Shown: positions 17,183 through 25,632 of the stretch, piece by piece
Layout: the number at the start of each line of letters is the position of its first letter
Position numbering within the stretch: the stretch's first letter is position 1
From: JAEUMY01 sp031394355
GTDB taxonomy: Bacteria; Pseudomonadota; Gammaproteobacteria; Burkholderiales; Usitatibacteraceae
NCBI GenBank assembly: GCA_031394355.1
Contig: JANNSU010000012.1
Coordinates: forward strand, 106,222-170,221
DNA length: 64,000 nucleotides
Direction of reading: 5' to 3'
Position numbers and translations under genes: made by a program
Notes under the pieces: generated by a model
Databases searched by the model: none
Told to the model about the DNA's origin: nothing
The model's input: the letters and a program-made list of their open reading frames with translations, nothing else

Positions 17183-17600
17183 GGCGTTACCCTGACATGG
17201 ATGCAGGGGCTGCTTATCCTTGAATTCAAGGAATTGTTCCCCCTCTGGTGGCGCCCATAGGTGTCTGATTTAATGGAGAATTTATTGGGCGTCATGGCAG
17301 ATTATTTTTTAGGCGACCCGGAAAAATTCGTTACCGTTGTATGACTTATGATGCATGTTGACGATTAACCCACAGAGTTATCCACAGCGATTGTGGATGA
17401 TTTTTTGGGTGCCGTGTATTCAAGGACATCCTGCATGGCAGATCACCGGTTCGCGAATTGTGGGCGCAATGGATGCGCGCACCGTCCTGCATCCCAACCG
17501 TCACCAGCGTGTGGCGGCAGTCATGATAAAGTCTCGCGTCGCTTGCCGGGCTGATGCATCGCGCCGGACCTGCAAGCGTCTGACCCTGCGGAGAACAGCG
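17183..17600. other. Divergent xseA-exbB intergenic region
   Basis: This 418-bp gap holds an AT-rich patch (about 17265-17350) and a DnaA-box pair (listed separately). It must also carry promoters for both divergent genes. I see no convincing protein-coding gene, although one frame is open from 17355 into exbB. Confidence 0.5.
17378..17400. promoter_or_regulatory. Inverted pair of DnaA boxes
   Basis: TTATCCACA (17378-17386) is a perfect consensus DnaA box, and TGTGGATGA (17392-17400) is the opposite orientation with one mismatch; their ATCCACA/TGTGGAT cores are spaced 5 bp. CCCACAG just upstream may be a weaker third site. The pair sits about 200 bp upstream of exbB. No dnaA or gidA gene is near, so an origin is not implied; it may be a regulatory or titration site. 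Confidence 0.6.
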
Positions 17601-18209
17601 TTGCTAGAAATCATCAAGGCGGCCGGCTGGCCCATTTACTTCATCATCCTCTGTTCCATTATCGCCGTTGCCATCATCGGGGAGCGCATCTGGTCGCTGC
17701 GGCGCTCACTGATTGCGCCTGACAATCTGTTCAACGAAGTGGTGCAGGCCGTGCGTGGACAGGGTGTGTCCCCGGTGTTTCTCGATGACCTCGCCCGCAG
17801 TTCGGTGCTGGGTCGCGTATTCGCCGCCGGTCTTTACAACATCAAGAGCTCGCGGGATGTGATGAAGGATGCGATCGAAGACGCCGGCACCACGGCTGTT
17901 CTCGAGTTGGAGCGATTCCTGAATACACTCGGCACCATTGCCACCGTCACGCCCCTGCTTGGGCTGTTCGGCACGGTCATTGGCATGATCGAGATCTTCG
18001 CCTCACAGGGCCCCTCCGGCGGCAACCCGGTGCAAATGGCGCAGGGCATTTCCATTGCGCTCTACAACACCGGTGCCGGTCTTGCAGTCGCCATTCCGAG
18101 CCTGGTCGCCTATCGCCACTTCCGCAAAAAGGTGGATGTGATCATTGTCGAGATGGAGCAACAGGCGTTGAAGCTGGTGGAGGTGGTCCACGGCGAACGT
18201 CGCGCTTGA
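17601..18209 (+). CDS. exbB: MotA/TolQ/ExbB-family proton channel protein
   Basis: This 202-residue protein has one N-terminal membrane helix (WPIYFIILCSIIAVAIIGER), a cytoplasmic loop, and two C-terminal helices with the family motif TPLLGLFGTVIGMIEIF and ALYNTGAGLAVAIPSLVAY. With ExbD it uses the proton gradient to energise TonB or a similar partner. I chose the TTG at 17601, preceded by GGAG, because the resulting M-LEIIKAAGWPIYFI start matches betaproteobacterial homologues; an in-frame ATG far upstream adds 82 unrelated residues. No tonB is next to it; exbB-exbD-lpxK is a typical class gene order. Confidence 0.92.
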   Translation: MLEIIKAAGWPIYFIILCSIIAVAIIGERIWSLRRSLIAPDNLFNEVVQAVRGQGVSPVFLDDLARSSVLGRVFAAGLYNIKSSRDVMKDAIEDAGTTAVLELERFLNTLGTIATVTPLLGLFGTVIGMIEIFASQGPSGGNPVQMAQGISIALYNTGAGLAVAIPSLVAYRHFRKKVDVIIVEMEQQALKLVEVVHGERRA

Positions 18210-18242
18210 TTCGGGCGACGCCATGACGATCGGACCGAACAC

Positions 18243-18665
18243 ATGAATTTTCGCAAGGCCCAGATGCGCGAAGAACCGGAGATCAACCTGATTCCGTTCA
18301 TCGATGTATTGCTGGTGATTCTCATCTTTCTCATGATGACGACCACCTACAACCGATTCGCCGAGCTGCAGATCAATCTGCCGGAGGCAAGTGCGGAGCA
18401 GTCCAAGGATCGCCCCAATCTCATCAACGTCGCCGTAGATGCGAACAACAAGTACGCAATCAACAATGCGGCGGTGCCATTTGATGGTGTTCAGGGTTTT
18501 GCCCAGGCCTTGAAGCGCGCGGCGGGAGACAACAAGGAGCCGGTCATCGCCATCAGCGCGGACGCGGCGGCCTCGCACCAATCTGTGATCAACATCATGG
18601 AATCGGCGCGGCTGGTGGGATTCAGCCAGATTTCCTTCACCACGCAGGCCAAGTCCGGGCGCTGA
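18243..18665 (+). CDS. exbD: Biopolymer transport protein ExbD/TolR
   Basis: The 140-residue protein has a short cytoplasmic start, a single membrane helix containing the proton-carrying Asp (INLIPFIDVLLVILIFLMM), and a periplasmic domain with VAVDANNKYAINN and ISADAAASHQSVINIME. It starts 33 bp after exbB on the same strand and acts with it as the proton channel of a TonB- or Tol-type energy-transducing complex. Confidence 0.95.
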   Translation: MNFRKAQMREEPEINLIPFIDVLLVILIFLMMTTTYNRFAELQINLPEASAEQSKDRPNLINVAVDANNKYAINNAAVPFDGVQGFAQALKRAAGDNKEPVIAISADAAASHQSVINIMESARLVGFSQISFTTQAKSGR

Positions 18666-18808
18666 TCCGGACCTCCGGATGCTCCGCGCCTTCGTGAGGG
18701 TTCCCGCACAGCCCTTGCTTTTGGCGGCGCTGGTCTTGAACTCTCTGTACTTGAGATCTGGTTGCGCTGCCTCCATGTCCAGTCACATGTCTGACGAATC
18801 GCAAGCCC

Positions 18809-20029
18809 ATGCGTGACTGGCTGCAATCCGAATGGGAGAAGGACGGCCCGGCGCAGATCCTGCTGCGTCCCTTGTCCTGGGTCTTTGCGGCACTCTCCGG
18901 CTTGCGTCGTGCACTGTTCCGGATGGGCTGGCTCGATTCCGAATCGGTCGGCGTGCCAGTGATCGTGGTCGGGAACATCACGGTCGGTGGCACCGGCAAG
19001 ACACCGCTCACCATCGCGCTGGCCGAACACCTCATCACCCGCGGCTGGAAGCCCGGCATCGTGAGCCGCGGGTATGGTGCAATTGCCGATGATCAGGGAC
19101 GACATGCGCATGTGGAGATCCGCCAGGGCGGCCATCCACCCGACTGGTTCGGTGATGAACCGCTGGTCATGGCGGCGCGGTTGTCTGCACCGGTATATGT
19201 GGGGCCGGAGCGGGCAGAGGTTGCGCGCGCCTTGCTCCGCGATCAGCAGCAGGTGGATGTGATTCTGTCGGACGATGGACTGCAACACTACGGCATGGCG
19301 CGCCAGATCGAAATCGCCGTGGTGGATGGCGCGCGCGGTTTCGGCAATGGCCAACTGTTGCCAGCCGGGCCGCTTCGCGAGGGTCGTGGACGGCTAGGCA
19401 GTGTTCAGGTGGTTGTGGTGAACAATGCCGGCGATGATGCAGCGAGTCTGGCGGGCGGCCAGACGTGGTATCCGATGTCACTGGGCCGCGAATGCTTCGT
19501 GTCGCTGCTGACCGGCGAGGAATACACGCCTGAAGAATTCAGCCTTCGGGTGCGGGGACAGCGTGTGGTGATGCTGGCTGGCATCGGGCATCCTGAACGC
19601 TTCTTCGATCAGGCGAGAAGGCTCGGCGTGGCCGGCCGCGCGCTGGCGTTTCCTGATCATCACCGCTACACGGCCAAGGAGCTCCGCGTGCCTGATGCGG
19701 ATGTGCTGCTAATGACAGAGAAGGATGCAGTAAAATGCCGGGGCTTTGCGGACCCCCGCATGTGGTTCATGCGCGTCGAGGCAGATCTGCCCGATGCGTT
19801 CTTTGCCCACATTGAGTCGTTGCTCCGACCCCATTGTAAGGCCATTGCATTGGATGCCAAGCTGCTTGAGATTCTGGTGTGTCCCCTCTGCAAGGGCCCA
19901 CTGCTGCATAAGAAGTCCCCCGCCGAGCTGATCTGCAAGGCAGATCGGCTGGCCTTTCCCGTTCGCGATGGCATTCCCGTGATGCTGGAAGACGAAGCCA
20001 GGAAGCTCGACCCCAACGAGGAGCCTTGA
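18809..20029 (+). CDS. lpxK: LpxK (lipid A 4'-kinase) fused to a Trm112-like domain
   Basis: Residues 1-347 are tetraacyldisaccharide 4'-kinase: membrane-associated N terminus, Walker A VGNITVGGTGKTPLTIALAE, SRGYG, SDDGLQHYGMAR and PDHHRYT. Residues 348-406 are a complete Trm112/YcaR-like zinc-ribbon domain (LDAKLLEILVCPLCKGPLLH, then LICKADRLAFPVRDGIPVML). In related bacteria these are two adjacent genes; here no stop codon separates them. The first Trm112 residue is an in-frame TTG (19850-19852) with AAGG upstream, so separate internal initiation is also possible. LpxK phosphorylates the lipid A precursor at the inner membrane. The gene lies in the usual exbD-lpxK-Trm112-kdsB order. Confidence 0.9.
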   Translation: MRDWLQSEWEKDGPAQILLRPLSWVFAALSGLRRALFRMGWLDSESVGVPVIVVGNITVGGTGKTPLTIALAEHLITRGWKPGIVSRGYGAIADDQGRHAHVEIRQGGHPPDWFGDEPLVMAARLSAPVYVGPERAEVARALLRDQQQVDVILSDDGLQHYGMARQIEIAVVDGARGFGNGQLLPAGPLREGRGRLGSVQVVVVNNAGDDAASLAGGQTWYPMSLGRECFVSLLTGEEYTPEEFSLRVRGQRVVMLAGIGHPERFFDQARRLGVAGRALAFPDHHRYTAKELRVPDADVLLMTEKDAVKCRGFADPRMWFMRVEADLPDAFFAHIESLLRPHCKAIALDAKLLEILVCPLCKGPLLHKKSPAELICKADRLAFPVRDGIPVMLEDEARKLDPNEEP

Positions 20030-20108
20030 TCGCGATGGTGTGCAGGATCAGCCGTTGCCTCTGCGAAACTTCGCGGGTCGTGTCCAGATCGAGACTGCTG
20101 GCGCTGTG

Positions 20109-20861
20109 ATGTTCACGGTTGTCATTCCTGCGCGCCATGCCTCGACCCGATTGCCGGGGAAGATGCTCGCCGATCTGGGCGGCAAGCCGCTGATTGTGCG
20201 GACCGCCGAGCGCGCGGCTCAATCGGCTGCGGCTGCCGTGGTCGTTGCCACGGACCATGAAGACATTGCCCGCGCCTTGGCAGACGCGAATATTCGCCAC
20301 GTCATGACGCGAACAGATCATGCGTCCGGCACGGACAGGCTGGCTGAAGTGGTCGCAACGCTTGAGCTTCGGGACGATGCCATCGTGGTCAATGTGCAGG
20401 GCGATGAACCACTGATTGCACCGCTGCTGATCGACCGGGTCGCAGCAATGCTCGCCGAGACGCCCTCGGCATCGATCGCGACCGCTGCGCGACCGATAGC
20501 GCAGGCATCCGACTTCTTCAATCCGAATATCGTCAAGGTCGTGACTGATGCTGCCGGGCTCGCACGCTACTTCAGTCGCGCCCCGATTCCCTGGGCGCGT
20601 GATGCATTTTCAGAGAGCAGGGATTCACTTCCTGCCAGTCTCCCTGCCCTGCATCACATCGGCATCTATGCGTATCGCGTGGCCTTTCTGAAGCAGTTCA
20701 CCTCACTGGCGTCGTCGCCGCTGGAGTTGGCCGAGTCCCTGGAACAGTTGCGTGCACTGCATCACGGTTTCGGGATCGCCGTGACGGTCTGGAACGATCC
20801 GGTCGAAGCAGGCGTGGACACAGCCGCTGATCTGGACCGGGTCAGACGCCATTTCGGGTAA
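20109..20861 (+). CDS. kdsB: 3-deoxy-manno-octulosonate cytidylyltransferase
   Basis: The 250-residue protein activates Kdo as CMP-Kdo for lipopolysaccharide core synthesis. It shows FTVVIPARHASTRLPGKML (nucleotide-binding start), TRTDHASGTDRLAEV, VVNVQGDEPLI and YFSRAPIPWARD. The ATG at 20109 places the family motif at residue 2; a longer reading from 20040 has no homology. The gene follows lpxK-Trm112, so two lipid A/LPS genes are grouped. ALADANIRHVMTR carries a palindrome copy. Confidence 0.96.
   Translation: MFTVVIPARHASTRLPGKMLADLGGKPLIVRTAERAAQSAAAAVVVATDHEDIARALADANIRHVMTRTDHASGTDRLAEVVATLELRDDAIVVNVQGDEPLIAPLLIDRVAAMLAETPSASIATAARPIAQASDFFNPNIVKVVTDAAGLARYFSRAPIPWARDAFSESRDSLPASLPALHHIGIYAYRVAFLKQFTSLASSPLELAESLEQLRALHHGFGIAVTVWNDPVEAGVDTAADLDRVRRHFG
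20286..20297. repeat. Palindrome GCGAATATTCGC, copy 8
   Basis: Exact copy inside kdsB, read as ANIR. Confidence 0.95.
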
Positions 20862-20966
20862 AATCGCGGGTTGCTTCGCACGGTGCAATCTTGCACCGCC
20901 AACTACAAGACACTGCACTGATGCCTGCCCGGGCAGAAGTTCGGTGCGCCATGGAGGAGTGTCCCA

Positions 20967-21620
20967 ATGCGGTTGATTCTGCTCGGAGGGCCGGGTGCCG
21001 GCAAAGGCACGCAGGCAACGCACATTCGCGAAAAGTTTGGCATCCCCCAGATCTCGACCGGCGACATGTTGCGTGCGCACGTCAAGGCGGGTTCCGAACT
21101 TGGCATCGCAGCGAAGAAGATCATGGACACCGGCGGACTCGTCTCCGATGACATCATCATCGGCATGGTGAAGGCGCGCATCACTGAAGCTGACTGCGCC
21201 AAGGGATTCCTGTTCGACGGGTTTCCGCGCACCATTCCCCAGGCCGACGCCATGAAGGCGGCCGGCGTCAACCTCGACTATGTCGTCGAAATCGCGGTGG
21301 ATGACTCGGCCATCATCGAGCGCATGAGCGGTCGGCGCGCGCACCTGCCATCGGGCCGCACTTACCACGTCAAGTTCAACCCCCCGAAGATCGAGGGCAA
21401 GGACGACGTCACGGGCGAAGACCTGGTGCAGCGCGATGACGACAAGGAAGAGACCGTGAAGAAGCGGCTGGAAATCTATCATGCACAGACCAAGCCGCTG
21501 GTGAAGTATTACGCCGATTGGGCGGCATCCGGTGTGCCGGGTGCGCCGCGCTATGTCCGCATCGACGGCGTGGGCAAGGTCGAGGATATCCGCGACCGCG
21601 TCTTTGCGGCGCTGGGTTGA
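20967..21620 (+). CDS. adk: Adenylate kinase
   Basis: The 217-residue long-form adenylate kinase has the P-loop LLGGPGAGKGTQA, AMP-binding STGDMLRAH, the hinge FDGFPRTIPQADAM, and a LID domain (about 122-160, RRAHLPSGRTYHVKFNPPKIEGKDDVTGE) without zinc cysteines. It equilibrates 2 ADP with ATP plus AMP. It lies 105 bp after kdsB, the standard betaproteobacterial order, and before pfp, after a repeat element. Confidence 0.97.
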   Translation: MRLILLGGPGAGKGTQATHIREKFGIPQISTGDMLRAHVKAGSELGIAAKKIMDTGGLVSDDIIIGMVKARITEADCAKGFLFDGFPRTIPQADAMKAAGVNLDYVVEIAVDDSAIIERMSGRRAHLPSGRTYHVKFNPPKIEGKDDVTGEDLVQRDDDKEETVKKRLEIYHAQTKPLVKYYADWAASGVPGAPRYVRIDGVGKVEDIRDRVFAALG

Positions 21621-21642
21621 TTCGCACGCGAAGTCCTCAATT

Positions 21643-21743
21643 GGGAACACAGATGAACACATATAAGTGCGCGATGGACACAGATGAATGCCGATTGATC
21701 GATCGCCTTCATCTGTGTTCATCCGTGTTCATCTGTGGTTGCA
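21643..21743. repeat. Second CATCTGTGTT-type inverted repeat
   Basis: The right part (about 21709-21741) contains TTCATCTGTGTTCATCCGTG and continues; its reverse complement matches broken copies on the left (AACACAGATGAACACAT at 21645-21661 and GACACAGATGAATG at 21677-21690). The middle holds TTGATCGATCG. It is the same repeat family as 5903-6008 and again ends shortly (about 20 bp) before a start codon, that of pfp. Confidence 0.75.
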
Positions 21744-21765
21744 TTTTGTTTCTTCACTGACGCGT

Positions 21766-23025
21766 ATGCCCAAGAACGCCTTCTACGCACAGTCTGGTGG
21801 CGTGACCGCCGTCATCAACGCTTCGGCGGCCGGGGTCATCGAGACCGCGCTGAAGCACAAGCGCGTCATCAACAAAATCTATGCGGGCCGTAACGGCATC
21901 ATCGGTGCACTCACCGAAGATTTGATTGACGTGTCCGCAGAGCCTATCGCGAATATTCGCAAGCTGAGGCACACCCCCGCTGGCGCATTCGGTTCCTGTC
22001 GTCACAAGTTGAAGCATTGGGACAAGGATCCGCGCGAGTATCAGCGACTCATTGACGTATTCAGAGCACACGACATCGGCTATTTCTTTTACAACGGCGG
22101 CGGTGATTCTGCAGACACTTGTCTCAAGGTCTCTCAGCTTGGCGAAAAGATGGGATACCCGATCACTGCCGTGCATGTGCCCAAGACCGTGGACAACGAT
22201 TTGCCCATCACGGATTGCTGTCCCGGGTTCGGCTCTGTGGCCAAGTATGTGGCGGTGAGCATGCGCGAAGCCGGCATGGATGTGGCGTCCATGGCCAAGA
22301 CATCCACCAAGGTCTTTGTGCTGGAGGTGATGGGGCGTCATGCGGGCTGGATCACCGCTGCCTGTGGACTTGCGGCAGAGAAGGACGGTCAGGCGCCGCA
22401 TATTCTGTTGTTTCCTGAAATCGCGTTCGATCCGGAAAAGTTCCTGGCGCGTGTCGATGTATCCGTGAAGAAGTTTGGTTACTGCGCCATTGGCGTGTCC
22501 GAAGGTGTACAAGACAAGGATGGCCGCTTCCTGTCGGAGTCGGGCCTCAAGGACTCGTTTGGCCACGCCCAATTGGGTGGCGTGGCACCGGTCATCGCGG
22601 ATTTGGTGAAGCGCGAACTGAAGTACAAGTACCACTGGGCAGTGGCCGACTATCTGCAGCGCTCAGCGCGTCACATTGCATCGAAGACTGATGTGGAGCA
22701 GGCCTATGCATTGGGCAAGGCGGCGGTGGAACTGGCCGTGAAGGGCCACAACGCGGTCATGCCGACCATCGTGCGCAAAGCATCCTCGCCCTATCGCTGG
22801 GAGGTGGGCGTGGCACCGCTCGCCAAGGTGGCCAATGTGGAAAAGAAGATGCCGCGCGACTTCATCACGGACGATGGTTTTCACATCACCGCAAAGTGCC
22901 GCCGCTATCTGGCGCCGCTCATCGTGGGTGAGGCGTATCCGCCCTATGTCAATGGTCTTCCGGATTATGTGGTGCTCAGGAACAAGCCGGTCAGGAAGAA
23001 ACTGGCTGATCCTTTCGTTTTGTAG
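21766..23025 (+). CDS. pfp: Pyrophosphate-dependent 6-phosphofructokinase
   Basis: The 419-residue protein belongs to the phosphofructokinase superfamily. Two residues mark use of PPi rather than ATP: Asp114 in YNGGGDSADT (ATP enzymes have Gly here) and Lys140 in VPKTVDNDLPI (ATP enzymes have Gly). It also has HTPAGAFGSCR and MGRHAGWI. The reaction is reversible, so it works in glycolysis and gluconeogenesis. The ATG at 21766 gives the family start MPKNAFYAQSGGVTAVIN. hppA begins 37 bp downstream, likely co-transcribed, as reported for methanotroph pfp-hpp pairs. ANIR near residue 62 is palindrome-encoded. Confidence 0.94.
   Translation: MPKNAFYAQSGGVTAVINASAAGVIETALKHKRVINKIYAGRNGIIGALTEDLIDVSAEPIANIRKLRHTPAGAFGSCRHKLKHWDKDPREYQRLIDVFRAHDIGYFFYNGGGDSADTCLKVSQLGEKMGYPITAVHVPKTVDNDLPITDCCPGFGSVAKYVAVSMREAGMDVASMAKTSTKVFVLEVMGRHAGWITAACGLAAEKDGQAPHILLFPEIAFDPEKFLARVDVSVKKFGYCAIGVSEGVQDKDGRFLSESGLKDSFGHAQLGGVAPVIADLVKRELKYKYHWAVADYLQRSARHIASKTDVEQAYALGKAAVELAVKGHNAVMPTIVRKASSPYRWEVGVAPLAKVANVEKKMPRDFITDDGFHITAKCRRYLAPLIVGEAYPPYVNGLPDYVVLRNKPVRKKLADPFVL
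21949..21960. repeat. Palindrome GCGAATATTCGC, copy 9
   Basis: Exact copy inside pfp, read as ANIR. Confidence 0.95.
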
Positions 23026-23062
23026 TCTTTGATTAGAAGCGTTTGAATATGGGAGAAGAGCA

Positions 23063-25132
23063 ATGAATGAGGGACTGTTATTTGCACTGGTGTTTTCACT
23101 AGTCGCACTGGTCTACGGCGCCTGGCAGGCGAAGTGGATCCTGGCGCAACCGGACGGCAATGACCGCATGCGCGAAATCGCGGCGGCCATCCAGGCCGGT
23201 GCCAAGGCGTTTCTGAACCGCCAGTACGCCACCATCGGCGTGGTGGGCGCTGTGCTGTTTGTAGTCATTGGCTTCGTGCTGGACTGGTGGACGGCAGCCG
23301 GTTTTGCCATCGGCGCGATTGCATCGGGCGCTGCCGGCTACATCGGCATGAATGTCTCGGTACGCGCCAACGTGCGCACGGCGGAAGCTGCGCGTCGCGG
23401 CATCGGCCCGGCACTCGACATCGCCTTCAAGGGTGGTGCCGTGACCGGCTTGCTGGTGGTGGGCCTGGGTCTGCTGTCGGTGGTCGGTTTCACGTATGCG
23501 CTGGTCGGTTCCGCCACAGCGGGTGTGGCCATGAGCACGGTCGTGAAGCCGCTCATCGGTCTTGCCTTCGGATCTTCGCTGATCTCGATCTTTGCGCGTC
23601 TCGGTGGCGGCATTTTCACCAAGGGTGCGGACGTTGGTGCCGATCTGGTGGGCAAGGTCGAAGCCGGTATTCCCGAGGATGATCCGCGCAATCCCGCTGT
23701 GATCGCCGACAACGTCGGTGACAATGTGGGCGACTGCGCCGGCATGGCAGCTGATCTGTTCGAAACCTATGCCGTGACCATCATCGCAACCATGGTGCTG
23801 GGTGCCTTGCTCATGCCTGCACCGGGGACCGTTGGCAACATCCTGGTGTATCCGCTGGTGCTGGGCGGCTTCGCCATCCTGGCTTCCATCATCGGCTGCA
23901 TGGTCGTGAAGACCACCGAGGGCGGCAAGATCATGAACGCCCTGTATCGAGGCCTCGCGGTCTCCGGCATCATCGCGCTGATTGCGTTCTATCCGCTGAC
24001 GGCGTGGATCATGAAAGATGTGGCGCTGAACTATCCGCAGCTCACCGTCATGAATCTGTGGCTGTGTTGCCTTGTGGGTCTGGTGCTGACTGGCTTGCTG
24101 GTGTTCATCACCGAGTACTACACCGGAACTGACTGGGCACCCGTGCAACACGTCGCGGAAGCCTCGACCAAGGGGCATGCCACCAACATCATCGCGGGTA
24201 TCGGTGTGTCCATGCGCTCCACCGCCTGGCCGGTATTGTCGGTGTGTCTGGCAATCTACGCAGCCTATGCGCTGGGTGGTCTCTACGGTATCGCGATTGC
24301 AGCCACCTCCATGCTGTCGATGGCGGGGATTGTCGTGGCGCTGGATGCTTATGGCCCCATCACGGACAACGCCGGTGGCATCGCCGAAATGGCAGAGCTC
24401 CCGAAGGAGGTGCGTAACGTGACGGATCCGCTGGATGCAGTGGGCAACACGACCAAGGCCGTGACCAAAGGTTACGCCATCGGCTCCGCCGGTCTGGCCG
24501 CCTTGGTGCTGTTCGCCGACTACACCTTCAAGCTGAAGGAAGCGGGCCACACGGTCACGTTTGATCTGTCCAACCCTGCAGTCATCATCGGTCTCTTCGC
24601 TGGTGGCCTGATTCCCTATCTGTTCGGTGCCATGGCCATGGAAGCGGTCGGCCGTTGCGCTGGCTCGGTGGTGGAAGAAGTGCGCCGCCAGTTCCGCGAG
24701 ATCAAGGGCATCATGGAAGGCACCGCGAAGCCGGATTATTCGCGCGCGGTGGACATGCTGACCAAGGGCGCCATCAAGGAAATGATCATCCCGTCACTGC
24801 TGCCGGTGCTCGCACCGATTGCCGTGGCGCTGATCGTGGGTGCGCTGATGGGCCGCGAGGCTGGCATGCAGGCCTTGGGCGGCATGTTGATGGGCACCAT
24901 CGTGACGGGCCTCTTCGTGGCCATTTCGATGTGTACCGGTGGTGGTGCGTGGGACAACGCCAAGAAATACATCGAAGACGACCATCACGGCGGCAAGGGT
25001 AGCGATGCCCACAAGGCTGCAGTGACCGGTGACACGGTGGGCGATCCCTACAAGGACACAGCCGGCCCGGCAGTGAACCCGCTCATCAAGATCATCAACA
25101 TCGTGGCGCTGCTTATCGTGCCACTGCTTTGA
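23063..25132 (+). CDS. hppA: K+-independent proton-translocating pyrophosphatase
   Basis: This 689-residue integral membrane protein has about 16 helices and the catalytic segment DVGADLVGKVEAGIPEDDPR followed by NVGDNVGDCAGMAADLFE, plus the C-terminal DNAKKYIEDDHHGGKGSDAHKAAVTGDTVGDPYKDTAGPAVNP. In GNTTKA (461-466) the Lys465 marks the potassium-independent, H+-pumping subgroup; K+-dependent enzymes have Ala there. It hydrolyses PPi and pumps protons across the inner membrane. Placed right after pfp, it suggests a shared PPi pool linking sugar phosphate flux and the proton gradient. AGAAGAGC upstream of the ATG is a fair ribosome site. Confidence 0.97.
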   Translation: MNEGLLFALVFSLVALVYGAWQAKWILAQPDGNDRMREIAAAIQAGAKAFLNRQYATIGVVGAVLFVVIGFVLDWWTAAGFAIGAIASGAAGYIGMNVSVRANVRTAEAARRGIGPALDIAFKGGAVTGLLVVGLGLLSVVGFTYALVGSATAGVAMSTVVKPLIGLAFGSSLISIFARLGGGIFTKGADVGADLVGKVEAGIPEDDPRNPAVIADNVGDNVGDCAGMAADLFETYAVTIIATMVLGALLMPAPGTVGNILVYPLVLGGFAILASIIGCMVVKTTEGGKIMNALYRGLAVSGIIALIAFYPLTAWIMKDVALNYPQLTVMNLWLCCLVGLVLTGLLVFITEYYTGTDWAPVQHVAEASTKGHATNIIAGIGVSMRSTAWPVLSVCLAIYAAYALGGLYGIAIAATSMLSMAGIVVALDAYGPITDNAGGIAEMAELPKEVRNVTDPLDAVGNTTKAVTKGYAIGSAGLAALVLFADYTFKLKEAGHTVTFDLSNPAVIIGLFAGGLIPYLFGAMAMEAVGRCAGSVVEEVRRQFREIKGIMEGTAKPDYSRAVDMLTKGAIKEMIIPSLLPVLAPIAVALIVGALMGREAGMQALGGMLMGTIVTGLFVAISMCTGGGAWDNAKKYIEDDHHGGKGSDAHKAAVTGDTVGDPYKDTAGPAVNPLIKIINIVALLIVPLL

Positions 25133-25157
25133 TGCGTTGAATTTGGGATGCACCAAA

Positions 25158-25190
25158 AATAATGGCCGCTTGATGCGGCCATTATTCTTT
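25158..25190. terminator. Rho-independent terminator after hppA
   Basis: A perfect 12-bp stem (AATAATGGCCGC at 25158-25169 with 25175-25186) has a 5-nt loop and is flanked by A and T tracts. It lies between convergent hppA and a lipoprotein gene and could terminate both. Confidence 0.85.
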
Positions 25191-25205
25191 CAGGTGCAAG
25201 CTAAC

Positions 25206-25520
25206 TCAGCACTTCTTGGCTTGCTGGATGCGATAGAGATGGTCCTTGCGATCACGTGCAGCCTTGATCGCGTCCTCTGAATTCATATAGGTCCCGATGA
25301 GGGCTGGCCAGAAAAGAACCACCGCAGCAACGTTCTTGCCCGTCACGCCGCGTTCACCGCGCGCGTCTTGTTCGTAGCGGTCCGCTTCATCGTAGGCCTG
25401 TTTCAACTGCGCGCAAGTTAGAGAATCATCCTGGGCTTGTCGCGTTTGCACTACGGTGGGCGTGGCGCATCCCGAAATCAACAATGTGGCGGCCATTGCG
25501 GCCACCAAGGTCTTTTTCAT
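25206..25520 (-). CDS. Small predicted lipoprotein
   Basis: From the ATG at 25520 this is 104 residues with a lipoprotein signal peptide MKKTLVAAMAATLLISGC (lipid-bearing Cys18). The mature part has a short coiled segment (LKQAYDEADRYEQDARGERG), one hydrophobic stretch (NVAAVVLFWPALIGTYM), and a charged end DAIKAARDRKDHLYRIQQAKK with a final Cys. Proteins of this plan are common and uncharacterised. A good ribosome site (AAGGGAACC) precedes the start. It is divergent from the next lipoprotein gene. Confidence 0.82.
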   Translation of the reverse strand: MKKTLVAAMAATLLISGCATPTVVQTRQAQDDSLTCAQLKQAYDEADRYEQDARGERGVTGKNVAAVVLFWPALIGTYMNSEDAIKAARDRKDHLYRIQQAKKC

Positions 25521-25632
25521 ATTGGTTCCCTTGAGGTGGTTAGCTGCAGACCATCTTTGGCCAGCAGGCGCGGGAAGGATACCAGCTTCCATGAGGCAAG
25601 CATCGCCTGCTGCTGCCGCGTATCATTTCGCA

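Noticed and set aside
17355..17600. ExbB starting at the upstream in-frame ATG (82 extra residues)
   Set aside because: The extension lacks homology and crosses the DnaA-box region; the TTG at 17601 has a ribosome site and gives the family N terminus.
18665..18809. Gene between exbD and lpxK
   Set aside because: The 143-bp gap has no frame with a start and ribosome site; only a small TCCGGA dyad was seen.
23099..24550. Minus-strand open frame of 483 codons opposite hppA
   Set aside because: Shadow of a highly conserved pyrophosphatase gene in GC-rich DNA; sequence is low-complexity and family-less.
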